This document shows, in pieces, positions 37,900 to 47,464 of a stretch of 64,000 bases of DNA. Under the pieces are notes generated by a model, which did no database searches, had not been told where the DNA came from, and saw nothing but the letters and a program-made list of their open reading frames with translations. Source of the DNA: Pseudoduganella rivuli (GTDB taxonomy: Bacteria; Pseudomonadota; Gammaproteobacteria; Burkholderiales; Burkholderiaceae_D); the NCBI RefSeq assembly GCF_009674485.1, contig NZ_WKJJ01000002.1, positions 310,001 through 374,000 of the forward strand, given 5' to 3'. Numbering within the stretch: position 1 is the first letter of the stretch; each line of letters opens with the position of its first letter. The position numbers and the translations under genes are program-made.

Positions 37900-39214
37900 G
37901 ATGTATGCGCCGCGCGAGGCGATCCACCCGCGCGAGACGCAAGGCCATTACACGCGGCTGCGCTGGCTGTGTGTATGGCTGACGCAAATAGCGTTCTACG
38001 CGGCCCCGTGGCTGCAATGGAACGGCCGTCAGGCCCTGCTGTTCGACCTGGCCGCGCGCAAGTTCTACATCTTCGGACTGGTGCTGTGGCCGCAGGATTT
38101 CATTTACCTCGCTGTGCTGCTGATCATTTGCGCCTACAGCCTGTTCCTCGTGACGGCCGTGGCGGGGCGCGCGTGGTGCGGTTTCGCCTGTCCGCAAACG
38201 GTTTATACGGAAATTTTCCTGTGGCTGGAGCGCCGCTGGGAAGGTCCGCGCAGCGCGCGCCTGCGCCTGGACAAGCAGGGCATGACGTTCGACAAGGCAT
38301 GGCGCCGCGGCGGCAAGCATCTGTCGTGGGGCCTGGTCGGACTGTGGACGGGCTTTACGTTTGTCGGCTATTTCACGCCGATCCGCGTGCTGAGCGAACT
38401 GCAGTTCGGCCCGTGGGAATGGTTCTGGGTGGTGTTTTACGGTTTCGCCACCTATGGCAATGCCGGCTGGCTGCGCGAACAGGTGTGCCGCTACATGTGT
38501 CCGTATGCACGCTTCCAGAGTTCCATGTTCGACCGCGATACGCTGATCGTCACGTACGATGCGCAGCGCGGCGAACCGCGCGCGCCAATGGGAAAAGAAG
38601 GCGGCGCCTGCATCGATTGCTCGATGTGCGTGCAAGTGTGCCCTGCCGGGATCGACATCCGCAAAGGGTTGCAGTACGAATGCATCAGCTGCGCCGTGTG
38701 CATCGATGCGTGCGACGGCGTGATGGACAAGGTGGGACGCCCGCGTGGCTTGATCCACTATGCCACCGGGAACGGCAAGCAGCTTGGGTGGCGCAGCGTG
38801 CTGCGGCCGCGGATTTTGATTTACAGCGCCGTGCTGTGGCTGATCATCGGCGCGTTTGGCGCGGCGTTGTGGTTGCGCACGCCATTGAAGCTCGATGTGC
38901 TGCGCGATCGCGGCGCCATGGGACGCGAAGTGGAAGATGGCGCGATTGAAAACGTGTACCGGCTGCAAATCATGAATACCACGGAACAGCCGCACCGCTA
39001 CCGCATCACGGTGTCCGGCCTGCCATCGCTGGCGCCCGTGACGGAAGACGTGGTGCCGGTGGGCGCGACGGAAACGCTGGCGGTGCCGCTGCGCCTGCGC
39101 ATTGCCGCCGGCCAGGGGCACAAGGGATCGAACCGGATCGACATCGCGCTGACCGCGCTGGACAACCCGGCATTGCATGTGCAGGAAGAAGCGGTATTTA
39201 TCGTGCCGCGCTGA
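37871..39214 (+). CDS. ccoG: Cytochrome oxidase accessory iron-sulfur protein CcoG
   Basis: 447 residues with several membrane helices and a cytoplasmic double 4Fe-4S ferredoxin segment (CIDCSMCVQVCP and CISCAVCIDACD), then an Ig-like periplasmic tail. WCGFACPQT is the family motif. CcoG is thought to reduce copper for oxidase assembly. The start is uncertain: ATG 37871 overlaps ccoP by 29 bases, ATG 37901 would follow the ccoP stop by one base; neither has a clear ribosome site. Confidence 0.94.
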   Translation: MMNAPERIIKMYAPREAIHPRETQGHYTRLRWLCVWLTQIAFYAAPWLQWNGRQALLFDLAARKFYIFGLVLWPQDFIYLAVLLIICAYSLFLVTAVAGRAWCGFACPQTVYTEIFLWLERRWEGPRSARLRLDKQGMTFDKAWRRGGKHLSWGLVGLWTGFTFVGYFTPIRVLSELQFGPWEWFWVVFYGFATYGNAGWLREQVCRYMCPYARFQSSMFDRDTLIVTYDAQRGEPRAPMGKEGGACIDCSMCVQVCPAGIDIRKGLQYECISCAVCIDACDGVMDKVGRPRGLIHYATGNGKQLGWRSVLRPRILIYSAVLWLIIGAFGAALWLRTPLKLDVLRDRGAMGREVEDGAIENVYRLQIMNTTEQPHRYRITVSGLPSLAPVTEDVVPVGATETLAVPLRLRIAAGQGHKGSNRIDIALTALDNPALHVQEEAVFIVPR

Positions 39215-39225
39215 AAGGAAACAAC

Positions 39226-39720
39226 ATGGATACGTCCCCCTGGTGGACCCAACGCTGGCCCTGGCTGTTGATGCTGGGGCCGTTTATCGTGCTGCTGGCA
39301 GGCTCGTATACGGGATGGCTGGCGTTTTCCCGGCCGGATGCGCTGGTCGTGGGTGACTACTACAAGCGCGGCAAAGCCATCAACCAGGATTTGCGGCGCG
39401 ACCGGGCAGCATCGGAGCTGGGCATCTCGGCGGTGCTGCGCTACGACGCGGCGCGCGGCATCCTGACCGGCAAGATCGACAGCAATAACGCCATGCCCGC
39501 TACCGTGGTGTTGCGCCTGGCGCACGCCACGCAACCGGCCAAGGACGTGGTGCTGGAAGTGCATCCTGCACCGGATGGCGTGTTTGGTGCTGCGTTGCCC
39601 ATGCTGGAACGCACGCGCTGGCAAGTGCTGGTGGAAAGCGACAAGCGCGACTGGCGGCTGGAGGGGCGCTGGCACTGGCCCGTGCAGCGGGAGGTGACCC
39701 TGTCCGCGCCGGGTACGTGA
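39226..39720 (+). CDS. ccoH: FixH-family protein CcoH
   Basis: 164 residues. One membrane helix (WLLMLGPFIVLLAGSYTGWLAF), then DALVVGDYYKRGKAINQDLRR and a beta-sandwich periplasmic domain: the FixH pattern. AGGAAA precedes the ATG, 12 bases after ccoG. Last gene of the oxidase operon. Confidence 0.93.
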   Translation: MDTSPWWTQRWPWLLMLGPFIVLLAGSYTGWLAFSRPDALVVGDYYKRGKAINQDLRRDRAASELGISAVLRYDAARGILTGKIDSNNAMPATVVLRLAHATQPAKDVVLEVHPAPDGVFGAALPMLERTRWQVLVESDKRDWRLEGRWHWPVQREVTLSAPGT

Positions 39721-39747
39721 ATCCCCTAGGTGGCCGGACGGGCGCTG

Positions 39748-39786
39748 GTTCCTCCTGGGAATGTTGTCAGGAACTCCTTTCTTTTT
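39748..39786 (+). terminator. Possible terminator of the cco operon
   Basis: GTTCCT (39748-39753) can pair with AGGAAC (39769-39774), followed by a T-rich run to 39785. The stem is short and bulged. Confidence 0.4.
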
Positions 39787-39851
39787 GCCATGGTATTCTT
39801 GCCTTGGACATGCATAGATAGGAAAATTCCCAGCATCCAGCCAAGGACCAC

Positions 39852-42800
39852 ATGAAACCTCTCGGCATCAAAGTCAAAGTTGCGCTAGCCACCAGCATCA
39901 CATCGGTCGTCGTGGTGGGCTTCGTGACTGCGATGCAGATGCGCAAGCTGGAAGAGGATTTCACGCGGGTGCTGTTCTCGCAGCAGACGGCGCTGATCAA
40001 CCGCACGGCGGAAGAGCTGGATGACAAACTGAACATGCTGCTGGGCATCATCGCGATGTCCGCCAAGATGCAGCCGCCGGCGATTGCCCAGGATTCTGCC
40101 GCATTGCGCGCGTATTATGCGGACCGCGCCGTCCTCTCCCTGTTCGACGACATCCTTGTGCTGGACCCGAAAGGCCAGGTCATTGCCGACTTGCCGGAAG
40201 TGGCTGGCCGTACGCAGGTCAATGCGGGCGACCGTGAATTCTTCAAGCGCGTGCTGGCCACGCGCCAGCCGCTGATCGCGGAACCGGTGATCGGCCGTTC
40301 CGGCAAGCAGCCCATTGTGCAAATGATTGCGCCGGTACTGGACCGGAAAGGCGAAGTGCAGGCCGTGCTGATCGGTGTGCTGCGCCTGTACAAAGACAAT
40401 GTGCTGGGCCACCTGCGCACCGCCAAGGTGGGCCGAACCGGCTATTACTTTGCCGTCACGCGCTCGGAAGTGCCGCTGTACGTGCTTCACCCCGACCTCG
40501 ACCGGCTGCTGAAACCCCGTCCGCCGAATGCGAATCCCGCCACCACCCGGGCCCTGAACGATGGTTTTGAAGGCACGGTCGTCAGCACCAACAGCACGGG
40601 ACTGCGCGCCTTCAACAGTTTCAAGGCATTGAAGACGGTCGACTGGGTGCTGGCCGCGTCGTTGCCAGTGGATGAAGCGTTTGAACCTTTCCAGGGCATG
40701 CTGTCGCGCGTGGCGGCATGGGGCGTGCTGGCGTCGCTGGCCGCCGCCGCATTGATCGGCTGGCTGACCATGAAGCTGATGGCGCCGCTGGCGCGCCTGC
40801 ATGCGGCGATTTTACGCATGCGCGCCAGCGACGAAGTGTTCACGCCGATTGCCGTATCGGCCAACGATGAAATCGGCGAAGTCACGCTGGCGTTCAACAG
40901 CTTGATGCGCCAGCGCGAAGCGGCCGACCGGCGCCTGCTGGACATGATCGACCTGGCGCCGAACGCCATCGTCGTGACGGATGCGGATGGGCGTATCGAG
41001 ACTTTCAACCGCGAGGCGGAACGCTGTTTCGGCTATGCCCGCGAAGAGATCCTGGGCCGGCCGGTGGAAATGCTGGTGCCATCCGACCAGCGTGAAGCGC
41101 ACCAGCAATTGCGGCATGGCTTCGCGTCGACGCGGCTTTCGCCGGAGCCGGTGCACATGGGGGCCGGCCGCACGTTGCATGGCTTGCGCAAGGATGGCGC
41201 CCGCTTCCCGGCCGAGATCAGCCTGTCCGCCATTCATACGGGCGAGGGCCAGAAAGTACTGGCCGTGATTGCCGACATCACGGAGCGGGAACGCTTGCGC
41301 CAGGATACGGAAGCCTACGCGGCGGCGCTGGAACAGTCGCGCGACCGCGCCGAAGCAGCGAATCGCGCCAAGAGCGACTTCGTGGCGAACATGAGCCATG
41401 AAATCCGCACACCGATGAATGCCGTGCTGGGCATGGCGCATTTGCTGGGCAACACACCGCTGACGGCGCAGCAGCGCAAATACCTGAACATGGTGGAGGC
41501 ATCCGGCCAGACACTGCTGGCCATCCTGAACGATGTCCTGGATTTTTCCAAGATCGAAGCGCGCCGTATGGAACTGGCGCCGGTGGATTTCGACCTCGAT
41601 GAAACCATGGGCAGCCTGGCCACCACGATGACCATGAACGCGGGCGAGAAAGAGCTGGAGCTGGCGATCGCCGTGGCGCAGGACGTGCCGCGCCAGTTGC
41701 ACGGCGATGCGCTGCGCTTGCAGCAAATCCTCGTCAACCTGGCCGGCAACGCCATCAAATTCACGGCGCAAGGTGAAGTCGTGGTGCGCGTGGCGTGCGA
41801 AGCGCGCGACGCGGCCCGGGTCGTGCTGCGGTTCGAAGTGGCCGACACCGGCATCGGCATCAGCGAGGCGCAGCAGGCGCAATTGTTCCATGCATTTACA
41901 CAAGGTGATGAAAGCATCACGCGCCGCTTTGGCGGCACGGGACTGGGACTGGCGATCGCGAAGAAGCTGATTGAATTGATGGGGGGCGAAATCGCGGTGG
42001 ACAGCACGCCGGGTAAAGGCAGCCGCTTCTGGTTCAGCCTGCCATTTGGCGTGGTGGCCGATGCGCCCAAAGTCTCGCGCCAGCCTGTGCCGGGCATGCA
42101 GCGTGTGCTGGTGGCGGACGACAACGCCACCAGCCGCGAACTGGTGTGCCAGCAAATCCGCGCCTGGGGCTGGGAGGCGGAAGAAGCCGTATCGTTCGGC
42201 GCTGCGCTGGAGCGGCTGCAGGCGCAGCCGCCCTGCAGCCTGTTGCTGGCGGACTGGCACATGCCCGGCATGGATGCGCCGGATGCGGTGCGCAAGGTCC
42301 GCCACATCGCCGAAGACTTGCCGGTGGTAACCATGCTCAACGCCTTTGCACGCGACCGGGTCGATGCGGCTGCCACCTCGGTGCGGCAACTGCGCCCGGA
42401 TGCCGTGCTGGTCAAGCCCGTCACGTCGTCCAGCCTGTACGACGCGCTGCACCAGGCCCTGCAGTCGAAGGCGGCCGGCAGCGACGGCGTCGCCGCGCCC
42501 AGCACCATCGCGGGCCGTCTGAAGGGCGTCCATTTCCTGCTGGTGGAAGACAATTTGCTGAACCAGGCCGTGGCGCGCGGCATCCTCGAACACGCTGGCG
42601 CCACGGTCGACACGGTGGGCGATGGCCAGCAAGCCGTCGACTTGCTGCGCACGGACGCGCAGCGCTACGACATCGTGCTGATGGATATGCAAATGCCCGT
42701 GCTGGACGGTTTTTCCGCCACGGCCATACTGCGCCGCGAATTGAAACTCACGTTGCCGGTGATTGCCATGACGGCCGGTGTGCTGGCGTCGGAGCGGGAC

Positions 42801-43340
42801 CGTTGCGTGGAAGCGGGCATCAGCGATTTCATTGCCAAGCCGGTAGTGGTGGAAGACATGCTGGCGGTGATTGCACGCCACCTGCCGGCCGGCGCGGCGC
42901 CGGACGTGACACCCGCCCCCGCCCTTGCCACCGCCCCCGTTGCCGCCATGGCGGATACCGCGGCGCCGGAACCGGAACCGCTGTTCAACATGTCCGGCCT
43001 GATGAAAGTCATGGGCCACGACCCGAAAGGGCGCGCCGTGATGTTTCGCATGGTGCGTGGCGCCGTCAGCGCCGGCATGAAACCGGCCGATGATGCCGAC
43101 CAGGCACTGCGCGAAAACCGCCCCGAAGATGCGGCCCGCATCCTGCATGGCTTGCGCGGTGCGATCGGCGTGCTGGGCGCCAAGCGCCTGATCCGCGCCA
43201 CGCTGGATGCGGAAAACGCGATCTCGGAACAGCGCAGCGATGAATGGCCGGCGCATTTCGCGGAAGTGCGCACCGTGCTGGCGGAAACCCTGCGCCTGGC
43301 CGAAGAGTGGCTGGAGCGCGAGGAAAACGCGACCACTTGA
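39852..43340 (+). CDS. Hybrid histidine kinase (sensor-HAMP-PAS-HK-REC-REC-HPt)
   Basis: 1162 residues. A double-Cache-like periplasmic sensor lies between helices at 12-28 and 286-308, then HAMP, PAS (about 362-480), HisKA with MSHEIRTPMN (His 516), HATPase (GTGLGLAI), a receiver at about 750-870 (LLLADWHMPGMD), a second at about 895-1015 (IVLMDMQMPVLDG) and a C-terminal HPt (ILHGLRGAIG). The first receiver lacks some conserved residues after the aspartate region, so may be degenerate. AAGGA precedes the ATG. No cognate regulator is next to it; the output is unknown. It stands alone between the cco operon and a TonB receptor. Confidence 0.92.
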   Translation: MKPLGIKVKVALATSITSVVVVGFVTAMQMRKLEEDFTRVLFSQQTALINRTAEELDDKLNMLLGIIAMSAKMQPPAIAQDSAALRAYYADRAVLSLFDDILVLDPKGQVIADLPEVAGRTQVNAGDREFFKRVLATRQPLIAEPVIGRSGKQPIVQMIAPVLDRKGEVQAVLIGVLRLYKDNVLGHLRTAKVGRTGYYFAVTRSEVPLYVLHPDLDRLLKPRPPNANPATTRALNDGFEGTVVSTNSTGLRAFNSFKALKTVDWVLAASLPVDEAFEPFQGMLSRVAAWGVLASLAAAALIGWLTMKLMAPLARLHAAILRMRASDEVFTPIAVSANDEIGEVTLAFNSLMRQREAADRRLLDMIDLAPNAIVVTDADGRIETFNREAERCFGYAREEILGRPVEMLVPSDQREAHQQLRHGFASTRLSPEPVHMGAGRTLHGLRKDGARFPAEISLSAIHTGEGQKVLAVIADITERERLRQDTEAYAAALEQSRDRAEAANRAKSDFVANMSHEIRTPMNAVLGMAHLLGNTPLTAQQRKYLNMVEASGQTLLAILNDVLDFSKIEARRMELAPVDFDLDETMGSLATTMTMNAGEKELELAIAVAQDVPRQLHGDALRLQQILVNLAGNAIKFTAQGEVVVRVACEARDAARVVLRFEVADTGIGISEAQQAQLFHAFTQGDESITRRFGGTGLGLAIAKKLIELMGGEIAVDSTPGKGSRFWFSLPFGVVADAPKVSRQPVPGMQRVLVADDNATSRELVCQQIRAWGWEAEEAVSFGAALERLQAQPPCSLLLADWHMPGMDAPDAVRKVRHIAEDLPVVTMLNAFARDRVDAAATSVRQLRPDAVLVKPVTSSSLYDALHQALQSKAAGSDGVAAPSTIAGRLKGVHFLLVEDNLLNQAVARGILEHAGATVDTVGDGQQAVDLLRTDAQRYDIVLMDMQMPVLDGFSATAILRRELKLTLPVIAMTAGVLASERDRCVEAGISDFIAKPVVVEDMLAVIARHLPAGAAPDVTPAPALATAPVAAMADTAAPEPEPLFNMSGLMKVMGHDPKGRAVMFRMVRGAVSAGMKPADDADQALRENRPEDAARILHGLRGAIGVLGAKRLIRATLDAENAISEQRSDEWPAHFAEVRTVLAETLRLAEEWLEREENATT

Positions 43341-43438
43341 AGCCATCCCGCCGCCATGGCGTTTCGTCCCATGGCGCTTCCATTGCAAGGACGGCAACGA
43401 CTATACTGCGGGCCTTTCCAACCCATCCCGCCGTGCCG

Positions 43439-45565
43439 ATGAACCCTGTACTGAAAACCACGCTGGCCGCAGTATTGGCCACTTGCGGTAACGCCGCATA
43501 CGCTGCAAACAGCGCCGACGCCGCCGTGCAGCGCGTGGAAATCACCGGCAGCGCCGCGCAGGCGCAGCGCCGCAATGAAACGGCAGGCCGCATCATCGTG
43601 GGCCGGGACGAATTGCTGCAGTATGGCGACGGGGCGCTGTCCGGCGCGCTGCAACGCTTGCCGGGCGTGACGGTGAGCGGCAACGAGGTACGCATGCGCG
43701 GCCTGGGTAACGGCTATACGCAAATCCTCGTCAACGGCGATCCCGCGCCGCCCGGCTTCACCATCGACAGCCTGTCGCCGGAACTGGTGGAGCGTATCGA
43801 AATCCTGCGCAACGCCACGGCCGACACCAGTGCGCAGGCGGTGGCGGGCAGCATCAACATCGTGCTGCGCCGCGCCACCTCGGCGCGCAACGACGTCAAG
43901 GCGGGCGTGGAAGTGCGCCGCGGCCAGATGGCCCCCAACGCCACGCTGCAGGTGGCGGGCAAGGAGGGCGGCTTTGCCTATACGGTGGCGGCCACGGCGG
44001 CGCGCAACCACTTCGACAACCTGTCGCATGCGGAGACGGCCGACGCGGGACCGGCAGGCGTGTCGCGGCGCCAGTTCGATGAACGCTACGGCAGTACTGT
44101 CGACAAGGCCAGCATGGCGCCCCGCTTCGAATGGAAGGGCGATGGCGACACGCTGGTGTGGCAAAGCCTGTTCGACGCATACCGCACGCGCAGCGGCGGC
44201 CACGCCGATGAAACGACGTTGCTGGGCGGCGCCACCGCGTCGCCCCACGTGCAAGTGGTCTTTGCCTCGCATACGGAGACCCTGCGCAGCGACGCCACGT
44301 GGACGCATCGCCTGGACAATGACGGCAAGCTGGAAGCCAAGGGGGGCATTGCGCTGAACCGGCGCCATGGCGATTACCTGTTTACCGGCGCGGATACGGA
44401 GCGCACGCCGTGGCTGCTGCGCTCCGTGCTGTCCAGTGCCAGCGACGACAGCGCATCCGCCAGCGGCAAGGCCAGTGTGCCGCTCGGCACAGGCCATGGC
44501 TTTGGCGCAGGCTGGGATGGCGCCTGGACGCGGCGCGGGGAAACCCGCGTGCAGCATGACGGCACGCCGCAAGGAGTAACCCTGTTTGACCTGGACCAGG
44601 ATTACACGGCCGACGTGCGCCGCCTGGCGCTGTACGCGCAGGACGAATGGGAGCCGGTTCCTGGCCTGCAAGTGTATGGGGGCTTGCGCTGGGAAGGGCT
44701 GGACACGTCCATCACGGGCCGCGGCATGGCGAAAACTGGCGTGCGCTCCAGCGTGTGGAGTCCCGTTGCGCAAGCGCTGTGGAAGGACGGCGAGCGCATG
44801 CGCTGGCGCATGGCCCTGGCGCGCACGTACAAGGCGCCGCAGACGGCGGAACTGGTGCCGCGCCGCTATACCGTCAACAACGATAACGGACCCACGGCGC
44901 CCCATGTGCAGGGAAATCCCCTGTTGCGGCCGGAACTGGCGTGGGGCATCGATGGTGGCGTTGAATACTATCCGGCCGGGCAGGGCGGCGGCGTGATCGG
45001 CGTCTCCGCCTATGCGCGCCGGGTGACGGATGTGACGGTGCGGCGGCTTTACAGGGATGGCAAGGAGTGGGTGGCGACGCCCGTTAATGAGGGAAAGGCA
45101 TCGGTGTCCGGCCTCGAGTTCGACATGAAGCTGCCGCCCGCCACCTGGGCCGGCATGGCGTGGACGTGGCGCGCCAATGCGGCGCGCAACTGGTCGAAGC
45201 TGGACAGCGTGCCGGGACCGGACAACCGGCTGGCGGACCAGACGCCGCTGTCCGCCAACCTGGGCGCCGATGTGCGGCCAGGCGGCGCATGGAGCATGGG
45301 CGCGAACTTCACGTACAAGGGCGGCGGCGCACTGCGCCGTTCCGCGGAACTGGATGGCGTGACGGGAGCGGAGCGGGTGCTGGACTGGTATGCGCTGTGG
45401 AAGCCGGCCGCCGGCCGGCAACTGCGTATCAGCGTGGCCGATGCGCTGGCGCAGCGGCGTTACGTGATGCAGCGGTATCGGGATGAGGACAGCAGTTCGT
45501 TGCGGCAGACGTGGACACGCGGAGCCAGGATACTCCGCGTGTCGTTCGAGACCGCCCTGCCTTAA
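43439..45565 (+). CDS. TonB-dependent outer-membrane receptor
   Basis: 708 residues. Signal peptide (AAVLATCGNAAYA), plug domain from about 28 (VQRVEITGS, LQRLPGVTVSGNEVRMRGLG, VERIEILRNATADTSAQAVAGSINIVLR) and a 22-strand-type barrel. Start at ATG 43439; the frame is open 65 codons upstream but without receptor-like sequence. TATACT at 43402-43407 could be a -10. No Fur box or transporter gene is adjacent, so the ligand is not predicted. Confidence 0.93.
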   Translation: MNPVLKTTLAAVLATCGNAAYAANSADAAVQRVEITGSAAQAQRRNETAGRIIVGRDELLQYGDGALSGALQRLPGVTVSGNEVRMRGLGNGYTQILVNGDPAPPGFTIDSLSPELVERIEILRNATADTSAQAVAGSINIVLRRATSARNDVKAGVEVRRGQMAPNATLQVAGKEGGFAYTVAATAARNHFDNLSHAETADAGPAGVSRRQFDERYGSTVDKASMAPRFEWKGDGDTLVWQSLFDAYRTRSGGHADETTLLGGATASPHVQVVFASHTETLRSDATWTHRLDNDGKLEAKGGIALNRRHGDYLFTGADTERTPWLLRSVLSSASDDSASASGKASVPLGTGHGFGAGWDGAWTRRGETRVQHDGTPQGVTLFDLDQDYTADVRRLALYAQDEWEPVPGLQVYGGLRWEGLDTSITGRGMAKTGVRSSVWSPVAQALWKDGERMRWRMALARTYKAPQTAELVPRRYTVNNDNGPTAPHVQGNPLLRPELAWGIDGGVEYYPAGQGGGVIGVSAYARRVTDVTVRRLYRDGKEWVATPVNEGKASVSGLEFDMKLPPATWAGMAWTWRANAARNWSKLDSVPGPDNRLADQTPLSANLGADVRPGGAWSMGANFTYKGGGALRRSAELDGVTGAERVLDWYALWKPAAGRQLRISVADALAQRRYVMQRYRDEDSSSLRQTWTRGARILRVSFETALP

Positions 45566-46689
45566 ATTGCGCGGGCGATCAGGATCTTCTGGATATCGCT
45601 GGTGCCTTCATAAATCTGGCACACGCGCACGTCGCGGTAAATGCGCTCGACCGGGAAGTCGGACACGTAACCGTAACCGCCGTGCACCTGGATCGCGTCC
45701 GAGCACACGCGTTCCGCCATTTCCGACGCGAACAGCTTGGCCATCGCGGCTTCCTTCAGGCAGGGCAAGCCGGCATCCTTCATTGACGCCGCGTGCAGGA
45801 TCAACTGGCGCGCCGCTTCGATTTGCGTCGCCATGTCGGCCAGCTTGAATTGCACGGACTGGTGGTCGAAGATGGCCTGGCCGAAGCTTTCGCGCTCCTT
45901 CGCATATTTGAGTGCCGCTTCATAGGCGGAGCGCGCCATGCCCACCGACTGCGAGGCGATGCCGATGCGGCCGCCTTCCAGTCCGGACAGGGCGATCTTG
46001 TAGCCTTGCCCCTCTTCGCCAATCAGGTTTTCGGCCGGGATGCGGCAATTCTCGAACAGGATTTGCGCCGTGTCGGAACTGTGCTGGCCCATTTTCTGTT
46101 CCAGGTTGGCCACGATGTAGCCCGGCGTATTGGTCGGTACCCAGAACGCGCTGATGCCTTTCTTGCCGGCCGCTTTATCCGTGACGGCCATGACGATGGC
46201 CACGTCCGCGTATTTGCCGCTGGTGATGAATTGCTTGACCCCGTTCAAGACGTAATGGTCGCCATCCTTCGTGGCGGTGGTGCGCAGCGCCGCCGCATCG
46301 GAACCCGTGTGGGGCTCCGTCAGGCAGAACGCGCCCAGCATCTCGCCTTGCGCCAGGGGACGCAGCCATTGCTGCTTCTGCTTGTCGTTGGCATACATCA
46401 TGGCGATGCTGCACACGGGGCAGTTGTTGACGGAAATGATGGTCGACGTGCCGCCATCGCCGGCGGCGATTTCTTCCAGCACCACGGCCAGCGACACGTA
46501 GTCCATGCCGGCGCCGCCCAGTTCTTCCGGCACGGCCACGCCGAACGCGCCCAGCGCGGCCAGTTCTTTCAATTCCTCTTTCGGGAAGTGGTGTTCCTTG
46601 TCCCACCGGGCAGCTTGTGGCGCCAGGCGCTCCTGCGAAAAGGTGCGCAGGGCGTCGCGGATCATTTGGTGTTGTTCGCTCAGAATCAT
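45562..46689 (-). CDS. Short-chain-type acyl-CoA dehydrogenase
   Basis: FAD enzyme oxidising acyl-CoA to enoyl-CoA. 375 residues. FCLTEPHTGSDAAAL and ITSGKYAD flavin-contact motifs, and the catalytic glutamate in QIYEGTSDIQKI near the end, as in butyryl-CoA dehydrogenases. Start ATG 46689. Last gene of the minus-strand set; its stop and that of the TonB receptor share the tetramer TTAA. Confidence 0.9.
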   Translation of the reverse strand: MILSEQHQMIRDALRTFSQERLAPQAARWDKEHHFPKEELKELAALGAFGVAVPEELGGAGMDYVSLAVVLEEIAAGDGGTSTIISVNNCPVCSIAMMYANDKQKQQWLRPLAQGEMLGAFCLTEPHTGSDAAALRTTATKDGDHYVLNGVKQFITSGKYADVAIVMAVTDKAAGKKGISAFWVPTNTPGYIVANLEQKMGQHSSDTAQILFENCRIPAENLIGEEGQGYKIALSGLEGGRIGIASQSVGMARSAYEAALKYAKERESFGQAIFDHQSVQFKLADMATQIEAARQLILHAASMKDAGLPCLKEAAMAKLFASEMAERVCSDAIQVHGGYGYVSDFPVERIYRDVRVCQIYEGTSDIQKILIARAI

Positions 46690-46723
46690 GATGGTGTGTC
46701 TCGTTATTGTCTTTGAACACGTA

Positions 46724-46760
46724 GGGCGGGTTTTACGGGGACGTCGAGTCAAACCCGCCC
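46724..46760. repeat. Intergenic palindromic element
   Basis: GGGCGGGTTT (46724-46733) and AAACCCGCCC (46751-46760) form a perfect 10-bp inverted repeat with flanks CGTA and CACG. It shares arms and flanks with hairpins at 970-996 and 55370-55392. Confidence 0.6.
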
Positions 46761-46783
46761 CACGGAGTTTGCGCCTCGGGCTT

Positions 46784-47461
46784 TTACCAGCCTATCTCCG
46801 TACCGTCGTAATTGCGGTACGTGGCCGTGGGGGATACGGGCAGCGTCGCCAGTGTATGGCGTATACCGGCCGCGCTCTCCTCCACGGAGATATCGGCGCC
46901 CGTGCCACCCATATCGGTGCGCACCCAGCCCGGATGCAGCGCCACGCAGGTGACGCCTTTCGGACCGAACGTCAGCGCCGTATCGATCAGCACGGAATTG
47001 AGGGCGGCCTTGCTGGCGCGGTACAGCGAACCGCTGGGGTGGTTGCGTTCGCTGAGGGAAGCCATGCGCGACGACAGCACGGCCAGCTTGCCATTCCTGC
47101 TTCGTACCGACGCAACCCATGGCGCGACCATCGGCAACAGCCGCATCGCGGCCAGCACATTGGTGTGCATCACCTGGTCGAAATCGGTCTGCATGGGGAA
47201 GCCGTCGTGGCGCGGGCCGAACACGCCCGCGTTGAGGATCGCCACGTCCAGCTGTTCGCCGTCGAGCTTCCAGCCCAGGCCCGCCACGGCTTCCACGTTG
47301 TTCACGTCCAGGCCGTGGGCTTCCGCGCCCATCGCGGCCAGCGCATCGACATCTTCCGGTTTGCGGGCGGTGGCGATGACACGCCAGCCGTCGCGCAAAT
47401 ACTGGCGCGCCAGCTCGTGGCCGATGCCGCGCGATGCGCCGATGATGAGTGCGGACGGCAT
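46784..47461 (-). CDS. Short-chain dehydrogenase/reductase
   Basis: 225 residues, classical SDR. Nucleotide loop GASRGIG near residue 8, LNAGVFG, catalytic serine in VLSSRMAS and YRASK. Lies 3 bases after atoB, so coupled to it. NAD(P)-dependent; substrate unknown, though the neighbours suggest an acyl-CoA or ketone intermediate. Confidence 0.88.
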   Translation of the reverse strand: MPSALIIGASRGIGHELARQYLRDGWRVIATARKPEDVDALAAMGAEAHGLDVNNVEAVAGLGWKLDGEQLDVAILNAGVFGPRHDGFPMQTDFDQVMHTNVLAAMRLLPMVAPWVASVRSRNGKLAVLSSRMASLSERNHPSGSLYRASKAALNSVLIDTALTFGPKGVTCVALHPGWVRTDMGGTGADISVEESAAGIRHTLATLPVSPTATYRNYDGTEIGW

Positions 47462-47464
47462 GGC

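Noticed and set aside
40812..45421. Long antisense frames (861 and 918 codons) over the hybrid kinase and TonB receptor
   Set aside because: Both strands are open because of codon bias; sense frames hold intact kinase and receptor motifs.
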